Origin: Todiramphus chloris collaris
Taxonomy: Eukaryota > Chordata > Aves > Coraciiformes > Alcedinidae
Length of the DNA: 64,000 bases
Direction of reading: 5' to 3'
Assembly (NCBI GenBank): GCA_025345505.1
Contig: JANVCC010000174.1
Coordinates: forward strand, 2,971,797 to 3,035,796
A program made the position numbers and the translations under genes. The notes under the pieces were generated by a model. That model was not told where the DNA came from, searched no databases, and saw only the letters and a list, made by a program, of their open reading frames with translations. Positions 1 through 19,190 of the stretch are shown piece by piece; the stretch's first letter is position 1, and each line of letters begins with the position of its first letter.

Positions 1-211
1 TCTTTTTGGCCAAATTCAGTCGATGCTTTTTGCTTCCTTTTTTGAAATTCTCATAAGTGATACAAAGAATGATTTGATTTTATTTTTTTATCATTATTTT
101 TGTGGGAAATATTTGGATTCTTAGATAATTTCAAAGTAAGCAGCCTTTTACTAAGATTTTTCTGTAGATTTTGTCAGATTTTACTTTAAAAAAAAGTCTT
201 TTTGATTGCAG

Positions 212-5725
<5,514 letters not shown>

Positions 5726-7097
5726 CCTTCATTCTTGACTGAGGACTCTTATTTGTGTACACAGTGTCGGAAGAAACTTTTTCTGAATCCACTGAAGTGC
5801 CAGGAAAACATTGCAAGCAGCTGACCTAAAGGGAAGGCAAATGACTGTGTCCAGGTGTTTGTGCCAAATGTTACCAGAGCTGGACTAACGTGGAGATGCC
5901 GATGACAGGCTCCATCCAGTTCAGTGAACTGCTTTGCTGATCTTGAAATGCACTATTCCAGCTCTGGGGTTTCATTTGTCTCCTCCAGATGCTGTGTTTA
6001 AAGTCGTTATAAAGAATCTGCCTTTCTTTGGTACACTCTTGGTTTTGGTGAGTTCTTCTCCCTGGGTTGTGATGTGTTCTGTGTCCCCAGAGCTGAATGT
6101 CTCGGTGCTGCAGGCCAACAAGAAATGCTGGGATCACTCAAGGATGTGAACTTGTTTGAAGGACCCACTTGTAAATGCTAACACTAAGTGCCACCGCTCT
6201 AACTTTGTAGGACAATATAACAAAACTTAACATGCAGTATCCTTTTGAAGCAAAAAATTATGCCTCCTGAAGCATCCTCTTCAGCCTATGACATAGCTGA
6301 CCCTGGTTTTTAACTGTGAACATAGATCCACTATCCAGATACTGTTGTTCCTGGTGCTTTTGAAGGCTGTGGTCGGTATGGGTCCAATCTCAAGTGTGGG
6401 AGTTTGTTGGGAAGCTTTTCCAGTTGTCTTCAGCTCAGTCCTTGTTAAAGAGCCATTTGCTGTGACTTTGTAACTGCTATGTCCACCCTGCAAAGACTGG
6501 TCTCCACCACCTTCCCTCCCTTAACACAGCAGCAGAAGGGAGGCCAGAATTCCTGCAGGTAGCATCCACTGGACACCTCAGTGAGTACTGAGATGAACTG
6601 CAGAGGTCAGTGAATTTCTGCCAGTGCAATAAGGGTTTTCTTCGGTCAAGCCCTTCATGAACATGCCTGACATCTGCAGGCCAGCACCTTATGACTGAGC
6701 TCCACAAGTATTTCCTTGTTGAAAGTGCCAGGCTAAATAGCCCCTACTCTCAGATGCTTGTTCTGGCCCATCGTGTGCCAGCTGTGTGGCTGAGTAGCCA
6801 CTTGATCAGGAAATTGAAGTAGCTGGAAAAAATTAATTGTTTTTTCTAGGTTATCAGTCACCAGGTTTTTTTCCTGGCGTGGCTGGCTGTTGCCATGAGA
6901 ACACATCTATCAACAGAATGGGCATCAGAGTGGGTGACTGGGGAATAAGCGAGGAACCCGAGGTTGCTAAATGGGTTGAAGTGTCACTGTCACCATATGT
7001 GAAACTATAACTATGCAGCTTGTGCGTTCCCACCTACCTGTGTTGCTGTTGCCTGTTTTGGTTTAGCTGGCACTCCCTTATGGGTCTCAGATCCTAA

Positions 7098-7103
7098 AAT
7101 AAA
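7098..7103 (+). terminator. Candidate poly(A) signal AATAAA (proximal)
   Basis: This is the first AATAAA I found after the C1orf159 stop codon. The following 30-40 bases are not clearly GU-rich, so it is a weaker candidate than the two downstream. Confidence 0.25.
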
Positions 7104-7481
7104 TGACTTGGAAGCTCTTCCCCAGCATCCGCTGGCAGGAACGTAAACTGGAACAGCCGGTTCTCTTTTTCAGGAAAATGTGAACGTAACTGTCTTGAGC
7201 TCACTTGACACCCATATGGAGAGTCCAAACCTCCTGATCCAGATTCCCTTTTCTCGGCGGTTAAAAGCTTATTCAAAGCTCAAAGATGAGAACTGGGATG
7301 GGAGGAGATAAATATATCGTACTGCATAGACCCGGGTTTATATAAGTTGCTGTGCGGTCGTATTTACTTATTTACTTTTCTCTCTCTGCTTACAAGATAA
7401 TGAGATCACTTGTAGCATCCTAGCAAGCTAGGGCAAGGACTGGGGGAAAAGAACAAACTGTGAAGAGGCCCCCATGCTAAA

Positions 7482-7487
7482 AATAAA
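7482..7487 (+). terminator. Candidate poly(A) signal AATAAA (middle)
   Basis: AATAAA is followed within about 20 bases by a GU-rich stretch (ttgttgtatgg), the usual arrangement of a cleavage site. It would give a UTR of about 1.8 kb. Confidence 0.35.
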
Positions 7488-8321
7488 AAGCCTGAATTGT
7501 TGTATGGAGAAATTTAAGCTTGTCTTTCTGTCGCAACCATAAGTACGCTTTTGTTTTCCTGGACAAAACTAAAGACAGCAGACAAAGCCATTTTGAGACC
7601 CTTCAGCTTTCCATACAAAATGTGCTTTATCGTTCATACGCTCCAAGTTCAGGAGGGCTGGCAGTTCTGTTCCTGTCGTTTTAATGTCTCCATTTCTCAC
7701 AGGTAGAAATTCTCTCTGGAGGTCATAGGTTTTTCCTGAATTTAGTTGCTGAATATTTTCTTAACCGCTAAGGAAAAGGAGTAACTATGCAAATAATGCC
7801 AAGAAACTGCACCTTGGAAAGCAGGGAGTTTCTGCTTGCGAGCCTGTCAATGATCGTCTGTTCTCGTATTACTTGGTTGCTGATATTTTCTTTCTGCCCA
7901 TAAATCTTTGAAGGATCGTTCATGTCACTGTGCTGTCTGAACCTTATCTTATCCTCAAGTGCATATTGTAACAGTTTAATGTCAAGCATCTACTGCTCCA
8001 ACATCTGTGCAGTCAAATTTTTCTCAGTGATAACATCTCTTTCCCCTCTCCCCAGTAAACTCTTTTAAATGGAACAGATATTTTTACTATTTTCTGTGTG
8101 TGTTTCAGGAAGTGTTGAGTTTTTGTTATTGCTGTCTGACACGGTGAACTCCTGATCTAAGCAGTTCTGCGTTCGTTTGCACTGTCAAATTAAATGTATA
8201 ACGTGGTGTTTTGGTTCCCATCTCCCCTCAGAATAATAATACATACCTAGATATATTTTAAGAAATTGGCTTTAACGAACAGTGATGTTTAATGTATTTG
8301 TATATTTTTAAATTGTGCCAA

Positions 8322-8327
8322 AATAAA
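8322..8327 (+). terminator. Candidate poly(A) signal AATAAA (distal)
   Basis: TGTA elements and a T-rich tract lie just upstream (8290-8312), and a long T run lies downstream (from about 8339), followed by GT-containing sequence. This is the most complete cleavage context of the three, implying a UTR of about 2.6 kb if used. Confidence 0.4.
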
Positions 8328-8345
8328 CATATTTGAGCTTTTTTT

Positions 8346-10692
8346 TTTTTCAAAGTGACTGTGAAGGTCATTCCTGTGTTTCCTTTCCAAGCACAGAATG
8401 AAGGGAGCAAAAGGAGCACCTGAAGCAGATCGTTGTGCCAGCTCATGGTGTGTTACCAGAACCAGAGTTAGGGGGGGGAAAGGAAGTCTGCTGCCTACTC
8501 CTGTCCAGCTCTATGGGGGGAGAGAGTCAGGATGTTCTGCTGCAGGCTGGAGCTTCACACCTTAGAACCAGAGAGCAAAAGCCTTACCTGTAGGGGCAGG
8601 AAAGGAACTCTTCAGCAGAGAACGTACCTTCAGCAAAGGATGAACTTTTTAGATGAGTGTATGTTTACTTAACTCTCATGCAAAGAAGACGCAGCAGGAG
8701 TAGCAAGAAAGCTCTTAAGAAAGAAAAAAAAGAAAAGGGGGTAGGGTGGGGTCTGCTAAACAGAGCCAAAGGTACCAGAAGTTGAGACAATCAGGATAAC
8801 TTCCTATCAATTGCAGGGAAGATGATGGTCTTGGGTTTGGGTGTTTGGATATCTTCCGCCATCTGATCACTTTTAAAAGTGTGGTGTTTTTCTCCTTTCC
8901 CCTTCCCTGCCTGGGAATTTGGTCCCCTTGTTGGCTTTCTCTTGCAGATGCATCTTGTATTCTTAACTCCAGTTGCCAAAACAATCCTGAACAGCGAGAG
9001 CTGAGCTGAAGGAAATTGGGATGCTGAGCCCTACGCTCTGAAATACGAGTGGTTAAATTCAGCAGTGCTCTCTGTCATGAAACAGCCTGTGGTACCAAAA
9101 AGATGCTGCTTTTAGTGAAGTATGCTGATGAGAAAGGATAAGCCACATGCTTTCATGCCTACTGTGCACACACTGTGGAAAGTCTGATAAACTTTGTTGT
9201 CAAAGCCAAGGTGACAGTGGCCCATACGGAGAGAGATTGACCCAGAAAATTATCCCACTGGGACAGGAAGACTTGAAAGTGAATTTGTCAGTTAAATGGA
9301 CTCTGACCACCATTGCACACCAAAGTGGAACAGCCTTTGGGAAGAGGAAGCATGAAGTGTCCTTGCCATTAGTCACCCGACTGAATTCAGTAGGTGGAAT
9401 TGGCTGTCACCGCCTGCGCAGCAACGGGGAATAATCTGAGGCTGTCCTTTGCACACCTGAGAGGAGCTCTCTCCTTTATCCCTGTGATGCTGCCTGATGG
9501 GGAGCACGTAGTAGCTGGAAGACTGATCAATCATTTCTTAAAATTGTAAGTCTAAAACCTTGTGTTTTACTGAAATCTGTTACCTGGCTATAGGCCCTTC
9601 AGAAGGCTGGTGTCATAAGGATAAAGAATGCAACAAAAATGATCTTGCATATCATACACACACTCTAAAGTATTTTGCTGTATGAAACAGCATGAAGCTT
9701 GCCAGAGTAAGTGCTAAAGCCTTGTGCAAACACAATGACTTGGGTTTGACCCAGCTTCACCTAGCCAGTGATCAGAGTTCACAGAAACTCTGTTCTGAAA
9801 TTGCTTCTTGTCTTTCTCTGCCTTTTTTCTTTTTCTTTTTTTTTTAATCTCTCTCCCCTGTCTCCATCAAAAGCTCCTTGGGAGCATTGTGTGGAATTCC
9901 CGGTGGGATTCCAGCTGCAAGCCTGTAACTTCCTGATTCAGATTTGAAAGCTGTTAAGCTATAGAAGAAACTGAAGGGAAGTGAATAAAGAAGCCAGGGG
10001 ACAATTTCGGTGGTGTGAAAAAGGAGCAATAAGATTTTTGCTTTCATCCCTCTACAGTTACAGAGGATGTGATCGAAGTTGCATGGGCAAAGAGAATGGA
10101 AGAGTAGGAAAGGAAACCTGAGTTGATGTAAAAGCTTGAGGCTCTCTCATCTACCTGAGGTTTGTGGGTAGCAGGGTGGAGAGATTGAGTGGTGTCTGAC
10201 CGCTCAGGAGCACTGCCTGCTGCCAGCAGGAAAGCCTGGCTGGGCTGTGCCAGGCGAGTGCCTACAGCACTGGGGTAGTGACTCGGGTGGAGAAAACACA
10301 CAAAAGTGGTACCCACCTGCACTCAGAATTCATCTGGTTGTCACTTCAAAGCGTTTGAAGGCGTTCTCAGGAGGTACAGTCGGTATCCGAAGCGTGCGTT
10401 GCTCTCGCCACCAGCACTGTGAGGTTTGTGGGAGAGTCTTGAAGGCTGCTTTGCATTTTTGCCATTTATTTTTAATGCTCCCTGGGGGGAAAAAAAAAAA
10501 AATTATGAAATTATGTAGTGTTTATCATTTTAATAGCCGTGGCATGTTTTTATTGCTAACTGGTTGGAAGCCTCTGTATTCAGATAATTGCACTTCCTGT
10601 TGCACAGGCAGGCGATTTATGTCCCTTCATAAAGTGTTAGAAGTGGTTTTAAGATGATAGTTTCAATAAGATGTGATGCAGCTCGGAAGCAC
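8346..10692. other. Intergenic, no gene seen
   Basis: Mixed-composition sequence with a purine-rich patch (8700-8750), a T-rich run (9821-9846) and an A13 run near 10489-10501. The open frames here (for example 9147-9434 and 10247-10657) have no recognisable domain or splice context. Confidence 0.6.
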
Positions 10693-10769
10693 TTGCTCCA
10701 AACGATTGGGCCTTTACCATTAAGGTTGTATTTGCTCCAGATGATTGGGTCTTTATCATTAAGGTTGCT
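10693..10769. repeat. 39-bp tandem duplication
   Basis: Two diverged copies start with ttgctcca at 10693 and 10732 and each continue with gattgggnctttancattaa. Several substitutions separate them, so the duplication is not recent. Confidence 0.85.
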
Positions 10770-13700
10770 GCATTCAGTAACAGGACTAATATAGAAGGGA
10801 TCAGGTTTTAGACACATCGTTCTGATTTTGTAATGAGTGTTGCTTATAAATAAGTCATCTGTTTCATTGCAATTTTTACTTCCATCAAATCATAACGTTC
10901 TCTCCTGCTTCACAATCCCAATCCCCACAGGAACGCATCCTTTGGAGCGCTCAGCAGTTATGAATGAGATGGAAGATTCTTCAGATCTTGGGACCCCGAT
11001 GGCCACGGAATTATTTTTTATCCGAGATGGGCGAGTTTACAGAGTGAGGTGCAAACGGTAGTTTTGCTGCTGCCTCAGTTCTAAGTCAGCAGGATTTGAT
11101 AGCGTGGACGTGCAGCCGTGCTGACACCCCTCCAAAGGGTTGGGGCTCTTGTTATCTCCATGGGTGAGCAAGTCCTGAACCAGTGCTGGCTCAGAGAGCT
11201 GGCTGGTGCTGATACACAGTTCTGCCTAATGAGAGCTACACGTGCACAGCCCGGAGTCTCCATACTGTGCTGCTTCACATAACTATAGAATTAAGCCATT
11301 GGGACTCTTCTCCATGTTCAGTACAAGTCAGAAAGGCAGGAGGTGTGATCACTTCAATGTTGGCTGAGAAAAGCCATGCTCTGCAGCACTCAGATCTCCC
11401 TAAGCCTTTAGCATCTACGCTGCCTTCACTTTCTCTAGTGCTTGAGCTGACAAACTCAATAGGTGAAAGCTCTGTAAGAGCTTTTAGTTATGGAACAGTT
11501 GATAGGAGTTGTGATAATCCATTTCTATACGTGTGCCATCAACTGGATGAAGTGAACCATCTTCGCTCTCAAAGGAGCGCGCTGAACCCGCGGTTCTAGT
11601 GGTCAAACACCTGACAAAATGCCAAGAGAGCTGCTGAAGGTTAAGTATTGCTTGAACTGGATGCTCATTTGATGAGAGTTTATGATCTGAGGAGCCAGTT
11701 AAAGCAGGGGAGGATGAGATTTTACTCGGTTACATTTGTATTGCCGGAGTGATAAAGACAATTATCGAGATGGAATATGGTGTTACATGCAGTGCATCCC
11801 AGGGAGATTAAACCTCGTATCTCGCCTCTGATCACGCCCTGATTTCTTGGTATAGTTTATCTTCCTTAAGTCCAGTCACTTGTATCACAAGCCAAATACT
11901 GATCTTTCTGTAGGCGCTCCGTGGAGCGGGTCAGGTAGAGCTGCTCGGGGCACTTGGCTTGTGCTTTCATGTTGTTCTCGGTGCTGGTTGTGGGTCTGAG
12001 TGTGGTGCTGAGCTGCTCTGGAGCCGGGCCTCATCCCTGCCAAGGGTGCTGAGTCACCTGCGAGGCTGGGGAGTGGTGGGAGTTATCTTGGGAGGCTGCA
12101 AAGAACAGGAGCAGCAGCGATTGTGGTGACTTGCCAGGAGCTGTGAAAGCATCTTCTGCCCATCCCTTTACCTGTGAGGTTGGTTTAGCCCGTCGGCTTC
12201 TGCCGCATGGATCCAGCCCCTCTGCATTCCTTCAGCCTTCCCTTGGCTCTGGTGTGAGCTTCAAGCAGCTACAGAGGTGGTGATGGGGTGGCTGTGAAGC
12301 CTGGACGGCCCTAGGTGTGGTAGGCAGCTCTGGTTTGGGACCTGCTTTAGTTTCTCCATAGGTTTGCTCCGTGGGCGTTGGAGATGGCTTGTCCCACTGA
12401 AGCTGAGCAAGGCTCAACTGCCTGCCGGGTTCAGGGAGCTGTAAAGCAGGTCCTAAATCCATCCAGATGGAAATGGTTTGAGGTTGGAGTCTTTCTTTTT
12501 GCCCCAGCAGAATTTAGGCTCCCCTCTTTCTTCACCCAGCTGTGCCCTGGGTAGAGTCTCTCGTGTCTGCACTTGCATTTTGTAGGAGGGGAGAAGATCA
12601 GTGGCCAATTCTCTTCCCTAGCGCGCTGCTGATGCTTGGCAGCAAGAAGGTTATTGCTGAGTGATGACATCACTCTTCTTCTAAACGAGCTGCTTCTTTT
12701 GGACTTTCTTTTGGCGTGGAGTCTGTCTCCAGCTGGGTGGTGTCTCTGTGTGGGCTTGGCTTTAGGAAGAGCAGTTACTCCTGGGCAAAACGGCTCGGGG
12801 CTTTTTTCCAGTCCCCGGGAAGCACATCTTGCTGACTGTAAACCACCTTCAAATTTATTTACCTTGGCAATCCCGAATCTGGAAGGGTTGCTGGTTTGCA
12901 GTTTCCTTTATGCTTTACATAATTAGGAAGATGGGTTTTATCAAAATAAAATAGGGTGATGTTAAGAAACACCCTGGGAAGCTCAGTCAGCCCAGTGCTG
13001 ACAATAGTTCTACGCTTCTGCTAGAAATCAAAGTCTGACTCAAAGCAAGCAGTGGTGTAATTCTTTGTCTGGGTTTAACTTTCTCACCTTGAGGATGGGA
13101 AGTGAAAAGAAGAGTAAGACAACAATGGAGGAGTACATCCTGTTGCAAGTGTGTGACTGCAGGAGAGCTCGCTTTTCGTTTTCACTGCCTCATCTCCAAA
13201 GGCAGAAAATAGCTGAACTCCCTTGTGCCAGGAGTTGTATCAGTCTGTCAATATTCTAGCCCTTCCAATTAGGTGAGGGGTGATTAGTTAAAGGTAGTTA
13301 ATGCTTATTACAAAAAAAAAAGGAACAAAATAAATCCCTGACACCTGGTTTGGGTGTAGCCTGCAGCCAGGCATTGCTGTCCAGGCGTAGCTGGAAGGCT
13401 CTGCGAGGTGCTCTTTTGACTTGGACACTTGGTGGACATTGAGATGTTCACCTTGCCTTTCTCTGGACTTTGTGGTACAGGTGCTGTGAGTGACCCTGAC
13501 TGCTCTGCAATAAATTGTAAATGGTATAGCAATATATGTAATGGTATAGAATGGAGCAACGAGTGTCTTTTCGTTCCTCCAAATGACTGGCAGCGGTTTG
13601 GATCACCGGCCCAAACTGGGCAGGGCAGCAGCAATGTTGGAAACCTCTGGAGGCATCAAGCCCGGATTCCCACGCCATGAACTGAGAACAGTGAGTGACT

Positions 13701-16700
13701 TGCTGGCCCCTGTCTCCGGGGTCTCCAGCATGGTCAGAGGTCAGGTAGGCTACTAAGTGGGATGGATCTTTTATCGCCGTGATTTTTTTTTGTGCCAGCA
13801 AAGCAGGGGGCTCTGTTCATAGCATCGCTGCTCCCCTCCGTTCTTCACGAGCTGTCAATCATCCTGGCAGGTCTTAGCTCTAAGTGAGCATCCCTCGTTA
13901 ATTACATTTTCATAAATTTCCGAGGAGGATGGCAAAGATCCTAAATGAATTGAGTGATAGATGAGGGTGTGCTCTGAGCCACACAGAGTATCTCACTGCT
14001 CAAAACCTCTGGAGCATTAAAGGTTGTTTTTTTCTCCTTTTTATGTAAAAATAATAATAATAAAAAAAAAAAAAAACTCCAACCTCAATACAATGTTTAA
14101 AAAAAAAAAAAAATTTAACTACCCAAAGAAACCAAGAAATTCTAAATGGAATTGCTCCAGTCTACTAAGTGTACTCTTTAATTCTGCTTTCATAACATGG
14201 GAGACATTTTAATTGTTATCTCTTGAGAGGCATCAGCTTAAATCTGCTCTCAACAATAGTTTTAGCTTGGGGTTTTTTTTGCCTGTGTGTGTATCAGTGA
14301 GTTCTATCATTTTAACAGCCTCCTGAGGCATGGGGCAAGGGTTTAGGCTGGGCAAGAAACACTGACATAGAGAACTACACCAGGCTTTCATACTCAGCCT
14401 TGATGCAATTGCAGCTGCTTTCATGAGCTGATGAATTTGAAGATTGTTTACAGGCCTGGTGATAGGAATTTTGTCTTGAACCTGTTGTTCGTGTTGCAAT
14501 TTGCATCGTTGGGGCCAGGATTTGGAAATGCAGCCTGCAAGCTTTGCCCCCTTTCTCTCTTATCCCTGTTACTGAGCGATGCTCACGGCAACATCCAGGA
14601 TGAACGAGAGCGGGTCGCTTTTCTGCACATGTTCGAGGTGAGCAGAGGGATAGTTCTGCAGTGATAAGAGCTTTTCCTTTAGGCTTTCCTCACTGGCCTT
14701 GAACAAGTTACCTGAGAACAAAAAGGCAGCTTTATTTTCAGACTTACTGGAGAAGGCGTTGAGGGCTGCGAAGTGCTCGGGCTCTGCTTAAGTGTGATAT
14801 CTGGACTTTGGAGCTATATGGTGTTGGAAAGTGCAATGCAAATACGGAACATAAGCACCACTTGAAAACGCAGGGAGCGAGGAGTAAATGGGAACAGCTT
14901 CAGACATAGCTGCCTAAAAGTGTCAGGTCACAACAGCTCTGTCTGTGAGCCCATGTCCCTGCCCTCCGTGGTGCATCGAGTGCTGGTGTAACTGCAAAGG
15001 AATGCTGAAGTACTGGTGGAGAAAGTGTGTGAGCAGGAAGATCTGTTAACAAAAGCAGGTTTTTTCCTGAAGCTTGCTAAATCCAGCTCTAGGTCAACAA
15101 TAGGAGTCAGGGCAGCGTGAGAGAAAAAACAATAGTTAAAATATTGCTCCACAGGTCACAAAGCAAACACTCGAGGGGAGGTGGCTTTTCCACCGGGGGT
15201 TGTAGTTGCTCGTTACTCCATGGAGCAACTGTTGTACTCTGTGACAGAAATTCCTGTTGGGAGAACGGAGTCTGGTGCTGATCTGAAAAAGGGCAGGAGC
15301 TCTGAAGAATGATGGGTAACGTGCCTATTGTACATCAGACTCCTAAGTCCCGTGGGTTGCAGGTTTAAACCAGGACTTAGCATGGAACTGTTCTGAGACA
15401 CAAAGCAGGTTTATACTCTCCCATAATACTCGGCGTCATTGCTTTGACTTGCTGACTCTGTCTAAAAGGAAAAAAAAGCCATACCTCTTGCTTAAGAGGT
15501 GCTCTAGCCCAGGTCTCACCTGAGTAGGTCTCTGAGGAGGGGACTGGGTGACTCAGCAGATGGGATTTCACGTGCTAGTTTTATCCTTGGATGCGCTTGA
15601 CTCTCCATGGGCTTCCAAAATGAGAAGGATTGTTGAAGCTTCTTTCTAATATTGCTCTTTGTAGATTACTTTGTTTGTTGTATTTGAAGCATTGTCTGCA
15701 TTCCCCTGACTTCAAAGCTAGAACAAAGCTGGTGTGTTGCTCTTGGCGTTTAAAATGTCCATCACTATAAATTAACTACATCAGCAGCATTTAGAATCTC
15801 CTCTATTATATCACAGCAAACAAGAGCTAATTAGTTTTTAAGGCTTACTGTAATGCAGCCAGGCTGCTGAACAGCATCTCTGGATTTGTCAGATGAGACC
15901 CAACTTCAAGCCCCAGGGCAGGGGATTAGGGGCAGGTTCAGTCTCAGGGCGGGTGTGGTTTGGTGTATTGGAAGTGCAGCGTGTACAGAGAGGGTTTCTT
16001 TAGCTGTTCATTGGATTCATGTAACTGAACAAAGATTTGGCCTTTCACTGTAAAAATATCCTGGCAAGCATATTGATTTTACTGAGGCCAGGCAAGCTCA
16101 GGGAGAGAAGATGCCTTGTCCTCTCTCTGTGGGCAAAGATTCTAGCTATTGGTATCTAGTTGATAACCTGCTCCCTCTGCTCATCTTCCAAGGATTTGTC
16201 AAGGAAAACTGAAGAGTCTGAGAGAAGGTCTGTGAGACTGGAGCCATATGTGCATGCAGTGACTCGGGAATACCCAGTCTCACCATGGAAAACGATGGAA
16301 TCGGGTTGTGTTTATTGCCCAGCTACACCCTGGGAGTCTCGCAGGCATCTTCCTGAAATAAAAGCATGTGTGATTTCAGTGAGGAAGCCGTGGCCTCGCA
16401 GCCGTAATAGCACTGATAGAAGGGTCTTTCTGAAGATGTGCAATCTTAGCTGGACTTTTTTATGTGTGAGTCTTAAGCCCCATTCACTGGGTTTATGACC
16501 AGCTGGTGCACGCACACCCCAAAGGCCGGGAGCAGCAAGACCCATGGTGGCTTTTCAGCTCTGCTGTTAACAAGGAGCTCTTTAATCTGCTGTTGCCACC
16601 CTACCCCTTCCTTGTACAATGCGGTTCCCACTGCCTCAGGCACTATCCATGATTCTTGCTTTTACCAGCATCCCAGTAAATACTGTTTGAAGATAAGGTA

Positions 16701-19190
16701 TATATTACAGATGGGACCTTTTACAGCACACCACACAGCTCTTTATTGCTGGGTGACACAAAGTCCAGGACCATGACCTTTGGAAAGCTCTCACTCTCCC
16801 CTAAGGAATTTCACGAGTAAATCACTGACTTTTCTTGCTGGTTATTGCAGTTAAGCAGTGGGCAAGAAGTCCCCTCTGATTTTCTTTTTTTTATAGCATT
16901 CTATCCAGTGAACTGTTGGGTATCAGACGGTGATCGCCACTTGATCTGCATCCCCAAAGTTAGATTCTATTTAAAATCTGGATCCATTTCCTCCACAGCA
17001 TAATTGCAGCAATTGTCAAACTATTTTAAGCTTGATTTATGATAACTGTGATTCGTGGCAGCTACAAGATCCCCTTTACACCTTACACACATCCCCTTTT
17101 AGCTTTGCTAAAAATGCACCTTCTAAAGATAAGGAGGTGAATGAGAATTTTGCCTCTCCAAACCAAAACTTTATTTCAGGAGTCCTTGCAGGAGCAAACT
17201 GGGAAAAAAAAAACGTAACCAAAGGCTTGCTGGAAGGACAGCTTCTGTCCCTCCTGGAGGTAAGATTCTTCTCTGGTGTCATGGTATCTAACTAGATCTA
17301 GCTCAAAGCAAATGCTCACAAGTGCTCTCACTCTTGACTTGTTTCTAAGAATGCTGCTCTTGTTAAAGGAGCTGGGTCAGTCTGAAAACAAGTTTTACAG
17401 CTAAATCCTGGAGAAGAGATGGCTGGAGATAATTAGCGTTGTTTACATTTGAAGCACTTTGTAACTGTGTCAGTTCGTGAATGAATTTTCTTTAACAAGG
17501 ATGGCTTGAGGAGATAAGTGCTTTCTTTATAACCCCTCACAGGAGTAAACAAAAAGCTGGTTATGACCAGTGTGGAAACAGGACCTGTCATGTGGCAGCA
17601 AAATCCCGTTCCAGCCAGCCCTGCAGTTCTTGGGCTCTGAGAATAATTTGCCTACAAGGGCGGGTGGGTAGACACGGGGTGTATGAGTTCACTGGTTCTT
17701 GCCCGTGTAAGGAGCAGGGGTTCTGATAAGCTTCTGGTGCCAACAGCATTTACCATCACTCATCACATCCCATGGAAACAACAGCGGGGCTGGGACGCCG
17801 GGTGTGTGAAAGCTGTGACGTGTTCACATCACTTAGAATTTTCATTTGCCTGTAGGTCGCTGGTGTCTCTTTCTTTGAAAGCCAAAGCTGCAGGCTGATG
17901 CTGTCCCGTGTCGTCGTAGGACCCGGTGTTTCCGGGGAAGGCAGGAGATGGCCCGTGCAAGCAGGGTGTTTGGTGTTGAGGACTTCACGCAGCATGGCTT
18001 TTTCTCAGGCTCCTGGTGCCCTTAAGGCAGAAGAAATGGAAGAAATAGAGCTGGTTCCCATGTGTACAGAGCGGGAGACGTTTTGTCCTGCTGCCTTAGA
18101 CCCCGGGCGTTTTGATTTCCAGCGACGGTTCAGCAGAAGGTGGGTTGTGTGCTAAAGCAACTCGCTGAGCACTCAGACCTTGGAGCTCAGTCCCGCTCCC
18201 CGTTTGGGTTCCGTGGGAGTTAGGGGCTCAGGAGGGTTATTTCCATAACTGGGCAGCCTTTCCTCCCAGAGCTCCTGCATCTCGCATCTGTGCAGCAGGA
18301 GGTGGGACGGATGGTAGAGGAGAGGTTGCTCTTCATTCGATGTTCACAAGGCTGTCGCTCCACCCCTTCCCATTGTTCTGCCAGCTCATAACAGGGCTTC
18401 TTTCTGGCTGTGTTGGAGGCCTCTGCTTTTCCTGGGAGGCTCAGAGTCCCACAGTCCTATTTATAGGCAGGGAGAAAGGCGAGCCTGTTCGGGAGGACAA
18501 AGCTGGCATTGTCCTCCACGCTCCAACAGAGGCTTGTCAAAAGCTTCCTGCTCTAAACATCCCCTGGGCAGTGCTTGCTCAAAAACCCCAGGCAGCAGAA
18601 CAGAGCGAGAGCCACTTAGGTGAGGCTGCTTTGTCTTCAGGGGAAGGAGAAGGCAGTCTCTAATCAGAGTTTAATGCACTCTACTACCCGACGGGGCTGG
18701 TGTCTAGTGGCTCTGAAGAGTGCTGTAAGAGCACCGAGGCAGAGAGGAGGATGCGATGGGAAGCAATTGTAGGGGAGCAACAAAGGCAATAAAGGAATGC
18801 TGCCCCTGCTCCCAGCTGATAGAAGCTCAGGACAAAACCAGGCAGGGGGCCTCAAAGTCTATTCATGCGTGAAGTCGTAAGAGATTTTTCTCCATTTCCC
18901 TGAACTTCCTGCCTGTGTGATTGCCCAAACTATCTTGATTTAAACTCCTTGGTAAACTTCTGGGGATGTAGAACTGTCTTGTAATGGGCATAAAGCAGCT
19001 AGCAGAGGCTTTTCCTCTCCAAGATCATCTAGGCAGCCGCAGCAGTTCTCATCCATTAGTGCAAACTGTACAGTCCTAATACATCCTGCTAGCATGCTTT
19101 GGAGGAGCAGACCACATTTTCTTAGCAGAGGCTGCTTGAAAGGAAGCACTTTCCTTGTGTGTGCGTTGGTGTTTATGTGCTGTGGTGTTA
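10770..19190. other. Intergenic, no gene seen
   Basis: This stretch contains A-rich low-complexity sequence at 14043-14113 and a mildly CpG-enriched patch at 17640-18200. One exon-like segment with both splice signals (17180-17259) is discussed as a finding. Nothing reaches the standard for a gene. Confidence 0.6.

Larger units (their letters stand above)
5726..8345 (+). other. C1orf159: C1orf159 3' UTR and downstream (3' end uncertain)
   Basis: No further coding exon is visible after the stop codon. The stretch is unremarkable mixed-composition sequence and contains the candidate poly(A) signals listed separately. The true UTR may end near 7.1, 7.5 or 8.35 kb; the sequence alone does not decide. 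Confidence 0.45.
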
